Shown piece by piece: positions 15,781-24,260 of a stretch of 33,850 nucleotides of DNA. Position 1 is the first letter of the stretch. Every line of letters starts with the position of its first letter. A program made the position numbers and the translations under genes. The DNA comes from Paracoccaceae bacterium (GTDB lineage: Bacteria > Pseudomonadota > Alphaproteobacteria > Rhodobacterales > Rhodobacteraceae), in NCBI GenBank assembly GCA_006844665.1, contig SPJP01000027.1:1-33850 (forward strand), written 5' to 3'. A model generated the notes under the pieces. It saw only the letters and a list, made by a program, of their open reading frames with translations, was not told the origin of the DNA and did not search any database.

Positions 15781-17042
15781 CAGTCAGTTACCTTCCCAAG
15801 GACAAGCGATGCATTCGTTCCGCCAAAGCCGAACGAGTTCGAAAGAGCCACATTGATTTCTCGTTTCACAGCCTTGTTCGGCGCCAAGTCCAGCTTGGTG
15901 TCCACAGCAGGGTTATCTAGGTTGATCGTCGGTGGCGCAATCTGATCCCGGATCGCCAGGATCGAGAAGATCGCCTCAATCGCGCCCGCAGCGCCCAGCA
16001 AGTGGCCGGTTGCAGATTTGGTCGACGACATTGTCGCCTTTCCGGCCTTGTCGCCAAGCATTCTCTCCACAGCTGCCAGCTCAATCGTGTCTGCCATGGT
16101 CGAGGTACCGTGAGCGTTGATGTAGTCCACGTCACCAGGCTCCAACCCCGCGCGCGACAAGGCCGCCCGCATGGACCGTTCAGCACCGTCGCCATCCTCG
16201 GACGGGGCCGTAATGTGGTATGCGTCGCCGGACATGCCATAGCCCAGCACTTCGGCATAAATCTTTGCACCGCGGGCCTTTGCATGTTCGTATTCTTCCA
16301 AAATAACGATACCAGCCCCTTCGCCCATCACGAACCCATCGCGATCTGCATCATAAGGACGGCTTGCTTTTTCAGGCTCGTCCCCACGCTTAGTGCTTAG
16401 GGCTTTGCAGGCGTTAAACCCAGCAATACCGATTTCAGAAATCGAGCTTTCTGCGCCGCCGGCAACCATCACATCGGCATCACCCCATTGGATAATCCGC
16501 GCCGCATCGCCAATGGCATGGGCCCCGGTAGAACAGGCCGTCACAACCGCGTGGTTGGGGCCACGGAAACCAAACTTAATGCTCACCTGACCGCTAATCA
16601 AATTGATCAAAGCGCTGGGAATAAAGAAGGGCGAAACCCGGCGGGGGCCGCGTTCCTTCAACAAAATTGCCGTGTCAGCAATTGCTGACAAACCGCCGAT
16701 TCCGGACCCGATCATAACACCCGTGCGGCACTGATCCTCTTTTTCAGTGGGCATCCATCCCGAATCCTGCACAGCCTGAATAGCCGCCGCATAGCCGTAA
16801 AGGATAAACTCATCGACCTTGCGCTGCTCTTTCGGCTCCATCCAATCGTCGGGGTTGAACGTCCCGTCCGTACCATCACCGCGGGGAACTTCGCAGGCAT
16901 AGGTTGTTGCCAGACGGCTCGCGTCAAATCGCGTGATCGGTCCTGCGCCCGATTGACCGTCCAGAATCCGAACCCATGTCTCTTCGACGCCGCTTGCCAG
17001 CGGTGTAACCATTCCTAAACCGGTGATAACTACTCGACGCAT
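15780..17042 (-). CDS. fabF: 3-oxoacyl-ACP synthase II FabF
   Basis: A 420-aa beta-ketoacyl-ACP synthase II, which elongates acyl-ACP with malonyl-ACP in type II fatty acid synthesis. The Cys-His-His triad is intact: C170 (VTACSTGAHAIG), H311 (INAHGTSTMADTIE), H347 (SATGHLLGAAGA). I choose the second Met (MRRVVITGLGMVTP, 17042), which has GGGAG five nt upstream; the ORF-track start adds MGAG. It is downstream of acpP, separated by a strong terminator, so it likely has its own promoter in the 241-nt gap. The stop overlaps the mltG start. Confidence 0.96.
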   Translation of the reverse strand: MRRVVITGLGMVTPLASGVEETWVRILDGQSGAGPITRFDASRLATTYACEVPRGDGTDGTFNPDDWMEPKEQRKVDEFILYGYAAAIQAVQDSGWMPTEKEDQCRTGVMIGSGIGGLSAIADTAILLKERGPRRVSPFFIPSALINLISGQVSIKFGFRGPNHAVVTACSTGAHAIGDAARIIQWGDADVMVAGGAESSISEIGIAGFNACKALSTKRGDEPEKASRPYDADRDGFVMGEGAGIVILEEYEHAKARGAKIYAEVLGYGMSGDAYHITAPSEDGDGAERSMRAALSRAGLEPGDVDYINAHGTSTMADTIELAAVERMLGDKAGKATMSSTKSATGHLLGAAGAIEAIFSILAIRDQIAPPTINLDNPAVDTKLDLAPNKAVKREINVALSNSFGFGGTNASLVLGKVTD

Positions 17043-17224
17043 GCCCGCTCCCATCTTGTCCGCATTTGCTTACGCTTTTCTTCTGTCATTAGTTACACGC
17101 CACAAGCCCTATGGGGCAAGAGCATGCCACGCCGCAAATTGTGCTAAACCCAGCCTGTGTCGCAAAATTAGCATCCAAAAATCCCGATTCCAGACCTGAA
17201 AGATCCATTAGTCGATCTTCTGGC

Positions 17225-17260
17225 ACAAAAAAACGGCGGCCCCACCTGGGACCGCCGTTT
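17225..17260 (-). terminator. Intrinsic terminator of acpP
   Basis: On the minus strand GAAACGGCGGTCCCAGGTGG continues into GGGCCGCCGTTTTTTT, a long GC-rich hairpin with a 7-T tail, 24 nt after the acpP stop. It separates acpP from fabF transcription. Confidence 0.85.
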
Positions 17261-17283
17261 CATCTGCGCAAATGCGCTAAACC

Positions 17284-17517
17284 TTAGGAAGCTTCAGTGA
17301 TGAATTTCACTGCGTCGCCGAAAGTCTGAATTGTTTCTGCTGCATCGTCAGGGATCTCGATCGAGAACTCTTCTTCGAACGCCATAACCAGCTCAACTGT
17401 GTCAAGGCTGTCTGCGCCCAGATCGTCGATGAAAGACGATGCTTCCAGGACTTTTTCTTCAGTAACGCCGAGATGCTCTACGACGATTTTCTTAACGCGA
17501 TCGGAAATGTCGCTCAT
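17284..17517 (-). CDS. acpP: Acyl carrier protein AcpP
   Basis: A 77-aa acidic acyl carrier protein. The phosphopantetheine attachment site is S37 in [20 protein letters not shown] choose ATG 17517 ([17 protein letters not shown]) with RBS GAGGACATCACT; the ORF track's extra 21 residues (from 17580) are not part of the family. It is the hub carrier for all the fab enzymes here. A candidate promoter (-35 TTGCCT, 16 nt, -10 TATAGG) lies at 17645-17672, and a strong terminator follows. Confidence 0.97.
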   Translation of the reverse strand: MSDISDRVKKIVVEHLGVTEEKVLEASSFIDDLGADSLDTVELVMAFEEEFSIEIPDDAAETIQTFGDAVKFITEAS

Positions 17518-17644
17518 AGTGATGTCCTCATCTATAATTGGGCAGTTCAGCCCTTGAATTGCAATTCTTTGCCGGGCCAACGGCCAGCCTCAGACAAAGA
17601 ACAAATACCCCCGGCGGGGGCGGCTCTGGCCTGAATGTGCGCCG

Positions 17645-17672
17645 CCTATAGCAGAACGGGCGGCAAAGGCAA
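17645..17672 (-). promoter_or_regulatory. Candidate acpP promoter
   Basis: Minus-strand TTGCCT (17672-17667), a 16-nt spacer and TATAGG (17650-17645). It lies about 130 nt upstream of acpP. The predicted 5' UTR has a small CCCCCGCCGGGGG hairpin near 17608-17620. Confidence 0.45.
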
Positions 17673-17777
17673 CGCGAAACACGCCACTTTTCGCCGCACT
17701 CTGCTAGGGGAACGGTTGACGCTGCGCCGCAGTATCGGCAAGAACTATGTCAGTAAACCCTGCAAAAGGAAGATCCA

Positions 17778-18587
17778 GTGGACGCGTTTCTGAGCCAAAT
17801 TCAACCTTATCTCGACCAAGCCCAGATCGCGGCAATTCAAGTGTACGAAGCAGCCCTTGCGAATCCGACGGAAACGGCGGCATTTGCAGCTGTTTTTCTG
17901 CTGTTGATGTTCCTGCGCCGCCGCCGTCTGCGCATAGAAAAAGCGCAAAGCATTGCGCGCGAACAGCGCAAGACAGAAGCTGCGGCCGCAGAAGCTGCCC
18001 CAGCAGTTGAAACAGTCGAAGCGGTTGAAGAAGTAGAAGAAGCGCCCGAGCCTGTACAACAAGACCCACGCGAAGCCGAAGCTCCCACTGCTGCCCCAGC
18101 GGCCGAGGGCACTCGCGAAGCACCACTTGTTCTGAAAGAAAGCGCCAAAGCGAAAGCCCCGCTGACCCCGAACAAAGTCGTGCGCCGTCCAGCCGTCAAA
18201 ACCCAAGCCGCTGGCGCCGCCCGCCCGGTCAAGCGCGCAGCCACAGGCCCCAAGCTTGTCCACATTCTGCGCCGCATCACCCGCGCCAATGACGCTGGCT
18301 TCGAAGTCAAGCGCAACGTCGCCCTGTCCAAGATCCTGACTGACACCTCTGAGCTGAGCCCTCGGGATCTGAACAAAACCGTCGACTACGGTATCTTTTC
18401 CCCCGAAGGCAAATTGGTTGCAGCCATCGAGGACCACACCGAAACTCCCAAAGGGTCCGAACCTGCCCGCGACGCCGAAAAGCGCGAAATCCTGCGCAAA
18501 GCGGGCATTCCCGTGACCGAGCTGCTGGCAGGCTTCACCGAAGCGCAATTGTCGACCCATCTGAACAAACTGATGGGCAGCACATAG
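17778..18587 (+). CDS. Membrane-anchored protein with DUF2726-like C-terminal domain
   Basis: A 269-aa protein starting at GTG with an AAAAGGA RBS. Residues 32-46 are a hydrophobic segment followed by RRRRLR, so a single membrane anchor with the rest cytoplasmic. Residues 60-155 are an Ala/Glu/Pro-rich low-complexity linker. The C-terminal 110 residues contain LSKILTDT, VDYGIFSPEGKLVAAIED and RDAEKREILRKAGIPV, which resemble the DUF2726 core, a PD-(D/E)XK-like domain (conserved D, then AIE, then the K of DAEKR). Whether it is an active nuclease cannot be told. It is flanked by minus-strand acpP and fabG but transcribed alone and terminated. Confidence 0.7.
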   Translation: MDAFLSQIQPYLDQAQIAAIQVYEAALANPTETAAFAAVFLLLMFLRRRRLRIEKAQSIAREQRKTEAAAAEAAPAVETVEAVEEVEEAPEPVQQDPREAEAPTAAPAAEGTREAPLVLKESAKAKAPLTPNKVVRRPAVKTQAAGAARPVKRAATGPKLVHILRRITRANDAGFEVKRNVALSKILTDTSELSPRDLNKTVDYGIFSPEGKLVAAIEDHTETPKGSEPARDAEKREILRKAGIPVTELLAGFTEAQLSTHLNKLMGST

Positions 18588-18614
18588 CCCCCTTCTGCAC
18601 ATAGACCATGACCT

Positions 18615-18643
18615 AAAGGGCCGGGTTCTCCCGGCCCTTTTTT
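18615..18643 (+). terminator. Intrinsic terminator of the DUF2726-like gene
   Basis: AAAGGGCCGGG, TTCT loop, CCCGGCCCTTT plus T-run: an 11-bp stem with 4-nt loop, 28 nt after the stop. Confidence 0.9.
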
Positions 18644-18656
18644 CACATCCACTAAT

Positions 18657-18690
18657 GAAAAAGCCCCCAGCGCAACCGCCGGGGGCTTTT
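18657..18690 (-). terminator. Intrinsic terminator of fabG
   Basis: Minus-strand AAAAGCCCCC pairs with GGGGGCTTTT across a 12-nt loop, ending in T-run, about 40 nt after the fabG stop. Back-to-back with the plus-strand terminator, it insulates the convergent genes. Confidence 0.85.
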
Positions 18691-18731
18691 CTATTTCACC
18701 AAGCCACAAATACTCATGGCTCGACGGGTGC

Positions 18732-19469
18732 CTACAGCATCGCCATGCCGCCATTGACGTGCACTGTGCTGCCGGTGACATAGGCCGCCTCTGGGCTGGA
18801 TAGATACAGCACTGCTGCAGCAATCTCCTCGGGCTGACCCATGCGGCCTGCAGGGATCTGGGTGTTGATCTTGGCTTTCTGATCATCAGTCAGCTTGTCG
18901 GTCATAGCCGTCTGAATAAAGCCCGGCGCAACAGCGTTCACCGTGATGCCCCGGCTTGCAACCTCGTAAGCCAAAGACTTGGACATGCCGATCACACCGG
19001 CCTTGGACGCCGCATAGTTGCCCTGCCCCGGATTGCCCTTGGCCCCCACGATAGAACTGATATTCACAATGCGGCCCCAGCGCGCCTTCATCATGCCGCG
19101 CAGAACGCCCCGGCACAGACGGAAGGTCGAGGTCAGGTTGACCTCCAACACACTGTTCCATTCTTCGTCAGACATGCGCATGAACAGGTTGTCCCGCGTG
19201 ATGCCGGCATTGTTGACCAGAATATCCACGGACCCCATGGCCGCGGCGGCCGCTTTGGGCAGGCCGTCAACGGCCTCGGGATCGCTTAGGTTGCACGGCA
19301 CCACATTGGCCTGCGCGCCGATCTCTGCGGCCAGGGTCTCCAGCGGTTCAACCCGCGTGCCAGACAAGGCCACTTGCGCCCCCGCCCCGGCCAAAGCTTT
19401 TGCGATATCTGCACCGATGCCGCCCGATGCGCCCGTTACAAGCGCGCTCTTTCCTGTCAAATCAAACAT
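18732..19469 (-). CDS. fabG: 3-oxoacyl-ACP reductase FabG
   Basis: A 245-aa short-chain dehydrogenase that reduces 3-oxoacyl-ACP with NADPH. The Rossmann motif is TGASGGIGADIA (about residues 12-23), NNAGITRDNLFMRM follows, and the catalytic residues are S139 (NISSIVG), Y152 and K156 (NYAASKAG). The C-terminus ends in GGMAML as typical of FabG. It lies 44 nt downstream of fabD and is probably in one operon with it. The length and motifs match the family. Confidence 0.96.
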   Translation of the reverse strand: MFDLTGKSALVTGASGGIGADIAKALAGAGAQVALSGTRVEPLETLAAEIGAQANVVPCNLSDPEAVDGLPKAAAAAMGSVDILVNNAGITRDNLFMRMSDEEWNSVLEVNLTSTFRLCRGVLRGMMKARWGRIVNISSIVGAKGNPGQGNYAASKAGVIGMSKSLAYEVASRGITVNAVAPGFIQTAMTDKLTDDQKAKINTQIPAGRMGQPEEIAAAVLYLSSPEAAYVTGSTVHVNGGMAML

Positions 19470-19513
19470 ATTTCTGCCCTTCCGTTTTCCATCTATTCAG
19501 TCGCCGCGCAAAC

Positions 19514-20443
19514 CTAGCCCGCTTTGACCGCCGCCACATCATCCGGTGTGCCCACGGCCTTGCACGCCACCGACCGGTCGATTCGCTTGACCATGCCCGA
19601 CAGCGCCTTGCCTGCGCCAATCTCCCACATCTCTGTCACGCCTTGGGCGGCCATATAGCCTACGCTTTCGCGCCACCGGACAGAGCCCGTTACCTGATCC
19701 ACCAGCAATGACCGGATCACAGCGGGGTTTTCCACCGATTGGGCCAGCACATTGGCCACCAATGGCACGGCGGGGGTCTTTATCTCGACATCATTCAACG
19801 CTTCCGCCATGGCCTCGGCCGCGGGCTGCATCAATGCGCAATGGAACGGGGCGCTAACCGGCAACAGCAGCGCGCGCTTGGCGCCCTTGGCTTTGGCGAT
19901 CTCGCAGGCACGCTCGACAGCTGCCTTGTGGCCAGACACCACAACCTGGCTTGGATCATTGTCATTGGCGGCCTGGCACACCTCGCCCTGGGCGGCCTCT
20001 TCCGCGACAGCTTGGGCGGTCTCAAAATCCAGACCCAGCAAGGCAGCCATGGCACCTACACCAACGGGGACCGCTTTTTGCATCGCATCACCGCGAATTC
20101 GCAACAGGCGTGCGGCATCCGCCACGCTAAGTGATCCTGCGGCGGCCAGCGCAGAGTATTCCCCCAGCGAATGGCCCGCCACAAAAGACGCGTCTGTGAC
20201 CTGCACGCCTTCGGCCTCTAGCGCGCGCAGGGCTGCCAAGGATGTGGCCATCAAGGCAGGCTGCGCATTCGCTGTCAGGGTCAGGGCCTCGATCTCGCCC
20301 TCCCAAATCACGGCGCTTAACTTTTCGCCCAAAGCTTCGTCTACTTCGTCAAACACGGCCTTGGCGGCGGGATACGCATCGGCCAAAGCCTTGCCCATTC
20401 CAATGGTCTGGGCCCCTTGCCCGGGAAAAACAAATGCGCGCAT
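19514..20443 (-). CDS. fabD: Malonyl-CoA:ACP transacylase FabD
   Basis: A 309-aa malonyl transferase that loads malonyl onto AcpP. The nucleophile is S92 in GHSLGEY; H201 (SAPFHCALM) completes the catalytic pair; FPGQGAQ is at residues 6-12. Transcription diverges from the rpsF operon with a 254-nt shared upstream region. It is placed with fabG as the first genes of this block. Confidence 0.96.
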   Translation of the reverse strand: MRAFVFPGQGAQTIGMGKALADAYPAAKAVFDEVDEALGEKLSAVIWEGEIEALTLTANAQPALMATSLAALRALEAEGVQVTDASFVAGHSLGEYSALAAAGSLSVADAARLLRIRGDAMQKAVPVGVGAMAALLGLDFETAQAVAEEAAQGEVCQAANDNDPSQVVVSGHKAAVERACEIAKAKGAKRALLLPVSAPFHCALMQPAAEAMAEALNDVEIKTPAVPLVANVLAQSVENPAVIRSLLVDQVTGSVRWRESVGYMAAQGVTEMWEIGAGKALSGMVKRIDRSVACKAVGTPDDVAAVKAG

Positions 20444-20568
20444 AGTTGGGTGTCCTTATCCTGCGGTCTGGCCCATGTTCTGGTCCATCAAATTACCGCC
20501 CCATCTACCCAAAGCGCCCCCCGCGCGCAATCACCGCGGCACATCTTGAAAGATTGGCCCCAAAGCAG

Positions 20569-20596
20569 TTGCATCCTACCCCAAAGCCGCTATACC
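20569..20596 (+). promoter_or_regulatory. Candidate rpsF operon promoter
   Basis: TTGCAT (20569-20574), a 16-nt spacer, TATACC (20591-20596), giving a leader of about 95 nt before rpsF. The -10 is the same TATACC seen at the GTA and Hint-gene promoters. Confidence 0.5.
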
Positions 20597-20697
20597 CCGT
20601 CCGTCCCGAGACGACGTATTCCGCGCGGTCCCTCGTAGGTGGCACTCGGGACATTGCCCGCCACCCAGTGAAACCCGCCTGTAAGAAAGAGCATCTC

Positions 20698-21051
20698 ATG
20701 TCACTTTATGAGCATGTCTTTATCGCGCGCCAGGACCTGTCCAACACACAGGCCGAAAGCTTGATAGAGCATTTTGGAACCGTTCTCGCAGACAATGGCG
20801 GCCAGTTGGTCGACAGCGAGTACTGGGGCCTGAAGACCATGGCCTACAAGATCAACAAAAACCGCAAAGGGCACTACGCCTATCTGCGTACAGACGCCCC
20901 AGCCCCTGCCGTGCAGGAAATGGAACGTCTGATGCGGTTGCATGACGACGTCATGCGGATCTTGACGATCAAAGTGGACGAGCACAAAGAACTGCCGTCC
21001 GTCCAAATGCAAAAGCGTGACGAACGTGGCGAACGCCGCGAGCGCCGCTAA
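20698..21051 (+). CDS. rpsF: 30S ribosomal protein S6
   Basis: A 117-aa S6 that binds 16S rRNA with S18. MSLYEHVFIARQDLS is the family start, and the ORF-track extension (from 20446) lies in the promoter region and is rejected. The conserved WGLKTMAYKINKNRKGHY motif and the C-terminal arginine-rich tail are present. First gene of the classic rpsF-rpsR-rplI operon. Confidence 0.97.
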   Translation: MSLYEHVFIARQDLSNTQAESLIEHFGTVLADNGGQLVDSEYWGLKTMAYKINKNRKGHYAYLRTDAPAPAVQEMERLMRLHDDVMRILTIKVDEHKELPSVQMQKRDERGERRERR

Positions 21052-21068
21052 GCGAGGAGATCTAAACC

Positions 21069-21296
21069 ATGGCAACTAAACCATTTTTCCGTCGCCGCAA
21101 AGTTTGCCCATTCTCGGGTGAAAACTCTCCTGCGATCGATTACAAAGACACACGTCTTCTGCAGCGCTACATTTCTGAGCGTGGCAAAATCGTGCCATCC
21201 CGCATCACTGCCGTATCGGCCAAGAAGCAACGCGAGCTGGCCCGTGCCATCAAACGCGCCCGCTTCCTCGCCCTGCTGCCTTACGCCGTGAAATAA
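21069..21296 (+). CDS. rpsR: 30S ribosomal protein S18
   Basis: A 75-aa S18, partner of S6 on the 30S platform. [11 protein letters not shown] is at the N-terminus, and [28 protein letters not shown] is the family's conserved core (shown as parts). An AGGAG RBS is present upstream. It lies 17 nt after rpsF. Confidence 0.97.
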   Translation: MATKPFFRRRKVCPFSGENSPAIDYKDTRLLQRYISERGKIVPSRITAVSAKKQRELARAIKRARFLALLPYAVK

Positions 21297-21308
21297 GGAG
21301 AGACTTAG

Positions 21309-21914
21309 ATGCAAGTTATCCTACTAGAGCGTGTGGCCAAACTGGGTCAGATGGGCGACGTCGTCGCTGTAAAGAACGGCTACGCCCGGAACTTCCTGCT
21401 GCCCCAAGGCAAAGCGCTGATGGCTTCCAAAGCCAACATCGCCAGCTTTGAAGCGCAGAAAGCCCAGCTGGAAGCCAACAACCTGGAAACCAAAAAAGAA
21501 GCAGAGGCCATGGCCGAGCGTCTTGATGGTCAATCCTTCATCGTGATTCGTTCCGCGTCCGATTCCGGCTCGCTATACGGCTCTGTCACCACACGTGACG
21601 CGGCCACTGCAGCGACCGAAGCTGGTTTCACAGTGGATCGTCGTCAGGTTGCCCTGACAGCACCGATCAAAGATCTGGGTCTGCACGACCTGTCCGTGAC
21701 CCTGCACCCCGAAGTGGTTGCAACGATCTCGGTCAACGTTGCGCGTTCCGTTGAAGAAGCTGAGCTGCAGGCATCCGGCAAGTCCATTCAGGAACTGGCC
21801 GCCGAAGCAGAAGCAGAAGCAGAATTCGAGATTTCTGAACTGTTCGACGATATCGGCGGCGCTGCTTCCGATGACGACGACGGCGAAGAGCGTCCGGCTG
21901 CCTCGGAAGAGTAA
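21309..21914 (+). CDS. rplI: 50S ribosomal protein L9
   Basis: A 201-aa L9. [19 protein letters not shown] at the N-terminus binds 23S rRNA; the central helix and C-terminal domain follow. The final 50 residues are an acidic extension rich in Glu/Asp ([16 protein letters not shown]), making it longer than the about 149-aa E. coli L9, as is common in alphaproteobacteria. It lies 12 nt after rpsR and is followed by a terminator. Confidence 0.96.
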   Translation: MQVILLERVAKLGQMGDVVAVKNGYARNFLLPQGKALMASKANIASFEAQKAQLEANNLETKKEAEAMAERLDGQSFIVIRSASDSGSLYGSVTTRDAATAATEAGFTVDRRQVALTAPIKDLGLHDLSVTLHPEVVATISVNVARSVEEAELQASGKSIQELAAEAEAEAEFEISELFDDIGGAASDDDDGEERPAASEE

Positions 21915-21930
21915 GCTTTCTAAAACTGTT

Positions 21931-21970
21931 AAAAAAGCCGCGTTTCCTGATGGATAACGCGGCTTTTTTT
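21931..21970. terminator. Intrinsic terminator of the ribosomal protein operon
   Basis: AAAAAAGCCGCGTT pairs with AACGCGGCTTTTTT (14-bp perfect stem, 11-nt loop), T-run on both strands, 16 nt after the rplI stop. Bidirectional. Confidence 0.92.
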
Positions 21971-22068
21971 TGCGCCTGCAAAACCTGCGGCAAAACTTTT
22001 ACAAAAAATAACTGGCCAGGTCGCGAATGTCGCGCTTAATCTATTGAAACCAGATAAGGGAGACATAG

Positions 22069-22560
22069 ATGAAAAAGTTATTTTATTCAGTCCTTGCTTG
22101 CATAGGTTTTGCCACAGGCGCGGCCGCGTGCCCCGACATTCAAGCTTACGGATCAACATTCCATTACACCGGTGCGCAGTTGTACAACCGTGTTGAATTG
22201 CCAGTGGTTGCTGGCGGCAACAATTGGATTTCCCAATGCCGCAACGTCCGCCCTGCCCCGGATTCCCATGATTGGGGCGACGGCACTGTCGCGACCGCGC
22301 CAGATTTTTCGATCCAGCTGTCCGGTATGGGCCGCTTCAAACTCTCCGTCGGTGCTTTGACCACTGTAGCAGGCTGCGACCCGATCCTGTTGATCAATAC
22401 AGGCTCAGCCAATTTCTACTATGATGACGATGATTGGGGCGACGGCGATGCGAAAATCGATCTGCGACGCCCATCAAACGGATGGCTAGACATCTGGGTC
22501 GGCACGTTTGACGGCAACGTTTGCGACGCTTATTTGGTGCTAGAGACTTTCAACCGATAG
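22069..22560 (+). CDS. Small secreted beta-rich protein of unknown function
   Basis: A 163-aa protein with a clear N-terminal signal peptide (MKKLFYSVLACIGFATGAAA, cleavage near residue 20). The mature part has four Cys (C21, C57, about C118, C152) and could form two disulfides. DWGDG occurs twice (HDWGDGTV and DDWGDGDAKI), and the end reads WLDIWVGTFDGNVCDAYLVLE. It resembles small secreted roseobacter proteins sometimes annotated as peptidase S1, but no protease triad is visible. The beta-sandwich pattern suggests a pre-peptidase C-terminal-like fold (inference). RBS: AAGGGAG. Confidence 0.75.
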   Translation: MKKLFYSVLACIGFATGAAACPDIQAYGSTFHYTGAQLYNRVELPVVAGGNNWISQCRNVRPAPDSHDWGDGTVATAPDFSIQLSGMGRFKLSVGALTTVAGCDPILLINTGSANFYYDDDDWGDGDAKIDLRRPSNGWLDIWVGTFDGNVCDAYLVLETFNR

Positions 22561-22579
22561 CCCGGCACCCTACACAAAG

Positions 22580-22616
22580 AAAAAGCCCCGCAAGCAACAG
22601 CTTACGGGGCTTTTTT
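22580..22616. terminator. Bidirectional terminator between secreted protein and tig
   Basis: AAAAGCCCCGCAAGC pairs with GCTTACGGGGCTTTT with a short loop and T-runs on both strands. It serves the convergent genes at 22560 and 22648. Confidence 0.88.
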
Positions 22617-22647
22617 AACATCTTTCAAACCGAAGTCCGGTGAAAGA

Positions 22648-23973
22648 TTACTCTTCTTCCAGCGCCTCGATAGCGGTCTGAAGTTCGTCTTTCGACACTT
22701 CTTTGTCAGACACTTTTGCCAGCTCGAAGATGTAGTCGACGACTTTGTCTTCAAACATCGGCGCGCGCATCTGCTGCTGGACTTGCGCGTTCTGCTGAAC
22801 AAACTCAAAGAACTGACGTTCCTGGCCAGGATACTGGCGCGCTTGGTTCATGATCGCTTGGGTCATTTCAGCGTCAGAGACGGTGATATCGTTCTTCTGG
22901 CCCAGTTCCGCCAGCAACAAGCCCAGGCGAACCCGACGCTCGGCCAGTGTCTTGTGCTCGTCTGTGGTCTCGATCTCAGGGTGATCGTGGCCTTCGACTT
23001 CTGGGTTTTCTTCGTGCCACAGCTGGTGGGCAATCTGGCCCGCTTCTGCGTCAACCATGGACGGCGGCAGGTCGAATTTGACCAGCGTGTCCAGCTCGTC
23101 CAGAAGCTTACGCTTCATGATCTGGCGAGACGCGCCTTTGTATTCAGCTTCCAGACGTTCGCGGATCTGACCTTTCAGCGCGTCCAGGTCATCTGCCCCA
23201 AAGCCTTTGGCCATCTCGTCGTTGATTTCCGCCGCGACCGAGGCTTTGACGCCTTTTACGGTGCAGGTGAAGACAGCGGCCTTACCGGCCAGGTTTTCAG
23301 CTTGGTAATCTTCTGGGAAGGTCACTTCGACGTCTTTTTCGTCACCGGCTTTCACGCCAACCAGACCTTCTTCGAAACCAGGGATGAACGAGTTCGACCC
23401 CAGTTCCAGCGGATAGTCTTCTGCCGCGCCGCCATCAAAGGCTTCGCCGTCAACTTTACCCAAGAAGTCAAAAACAACCTGATCGCCCATTTCGGCGGCA
23501 CCGTCTTTGTCTTCAAAGTTCTTCGCTGTTGCGGCCAGGCTTTCCAGCGCCTCGGTCACTTCGGCGTCGGCGGCGGACACGACCATGCGATCCAGTTCGA
23601 TGCTCGAGAAATCCGCGTCAGGAACGTCAGGCAGACGCTCGTAGGACATGTCGACGATGACATCGTCGCCCTCTTTCCAGTCGTCATTGGTCATTTTGAC
23701 TTCTGGCTGCATGGCAGGACGATCGCCGCACTGTTCAAAATGCTCGGCCATCGCGCCATCGATGGTTTCCTGCATCGCTTCACCCAGCAAACGCTGACCG
23801 AACTGCTTTTTCAGCAGCGGCATAGGCACCTTACCCTTGCGGAAGCCCTTCATCTCGATCTCGGGCTGCGCTTCGGTTAGCTTTTCGTTGACCTTAGCTT
23901 CAAGTTCACCAGCCGAAACGGTGATGGTGTAGGCCCGCTTCAGGCCTTCGTTCAGAGTCTCGGTGACTTGCAT
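22648..23973 (-). CDS. tig: Trigger factor (ribosome-associated chaperone/PPIase)
   Basis: A 441-aa trigger factor. The ribosome-binding signature GFRKGKVP is at residues 43-50, the FKBP-type PPIase domain is at about 150-240 ([20 protein letters not shown]), and the helical C-terminal domain follows, ending in acidic residues. The start ATG at 23973 ([14 protein letters not shown]) is chosen; the ORF-track start at 24192 would translate through the tRNA gene. It sits only 28 nt downstream of the tRNA-Leu, with which it may be cotranscribed. Confidence 0.96.
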   Translation of the reverse strand: MQVTETLNEGLKRAYTITVSAGELEAKVNEKLTEAQPEIEMKGFRKGKVPMPLLKKQFGQRLLGEAMQETIDGAMAEHFEQCGDRPAMQPEVKMTNDDWKEGDDVIVDMSYERLPDVPDADFSSIELDRMVVSAADAEVTEALESLAATAKNFEDKDGAAEMGDQVVFDFLGKVDGEAFDGGAAEDYPLELGSNSFIPGFEEGLVGVKAGDEKDVEVTFPEDYQAENLAGKAAVFTCTVKGVKASVAAEINDEMAKGFGADDLDALKGQIRERLEAEYKGASRQIMKRKLLDELDTLVKFDLPPSMVDAEAGQIAHQLWHEENPEVEGHDHPEIETTDEHKTLAERRVRLGLLLAELGQKNDITVSDAEMTQAIMNQARQYPGQERQFFEFVQQNAQVQQQMRAPMFEDKVVDYIFELAKVSDKEVSKDELQTAIEALEEE

Positions 23974-24001
23974 CAGTGAGTTCGTCCTTTTCATCAGTCT
24001 T

Positions 24002-24086
24002 TGGTGCGGGTGAAGGGACTCGAACCCCCACGCCTTGCGGCGCCAGAACCTAAATCTGGTGCGTCTACCAATTCCGCCACACCCGC
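24002..24086 (-). tRNA. tRNA-Leu (anticodon UAG)
   Basis: Reads GCGGGTG...CACCCGC-A-CCA on the minus strand, 85 nt with encoded CCA. The anticodon stem CCAGA/TCTGG holds loop TTTAGGT, so the anticodon is TAG (UAG, reads CUN Leu). The long variable arm (GCCGCAAGGC) marks a class II tRNA, and the T arm GGGGGTTCGAGTCCC is standard. It sits just upstream of tig. Confidence 0.96.
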
Positions 24087-24198
24087 ATTGAAACGTATCG
24101 ACGCCCGCGCGAACGGGGCTTCGAAGTTGCGGCCTTCTAGCAAAGCAAATCGGGCGATGCGAGCGAAAAACGCGCAGTTTGGAAATCGACAAAAGCTT

Positions 24199-24227
24199 TT
24201 CGACTTTCGGGGCGGTTCTGCTATACC
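24199..24227 (+). promoter_or_regulatory. Candidate promoter of the Hint-domain gene
   Basis: TTCGAC (24199-24204), a 17-nt spacer, TATACC (24222-24227). It lies 34 nt upstream of the start codon and overlaps an AAAAGCTTTT palindrome (24191-24200). Confidence 0.45.
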
Positions 24228-24260
24228 CGGCGGACTATGTAACTCAGAGAGTGTCCCTTG

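Noticed and set aside
23974-24192. N-terminal extension of the tig ORF
   Set aside because: It runs through the tRNA-Leu gene and would not be translated.
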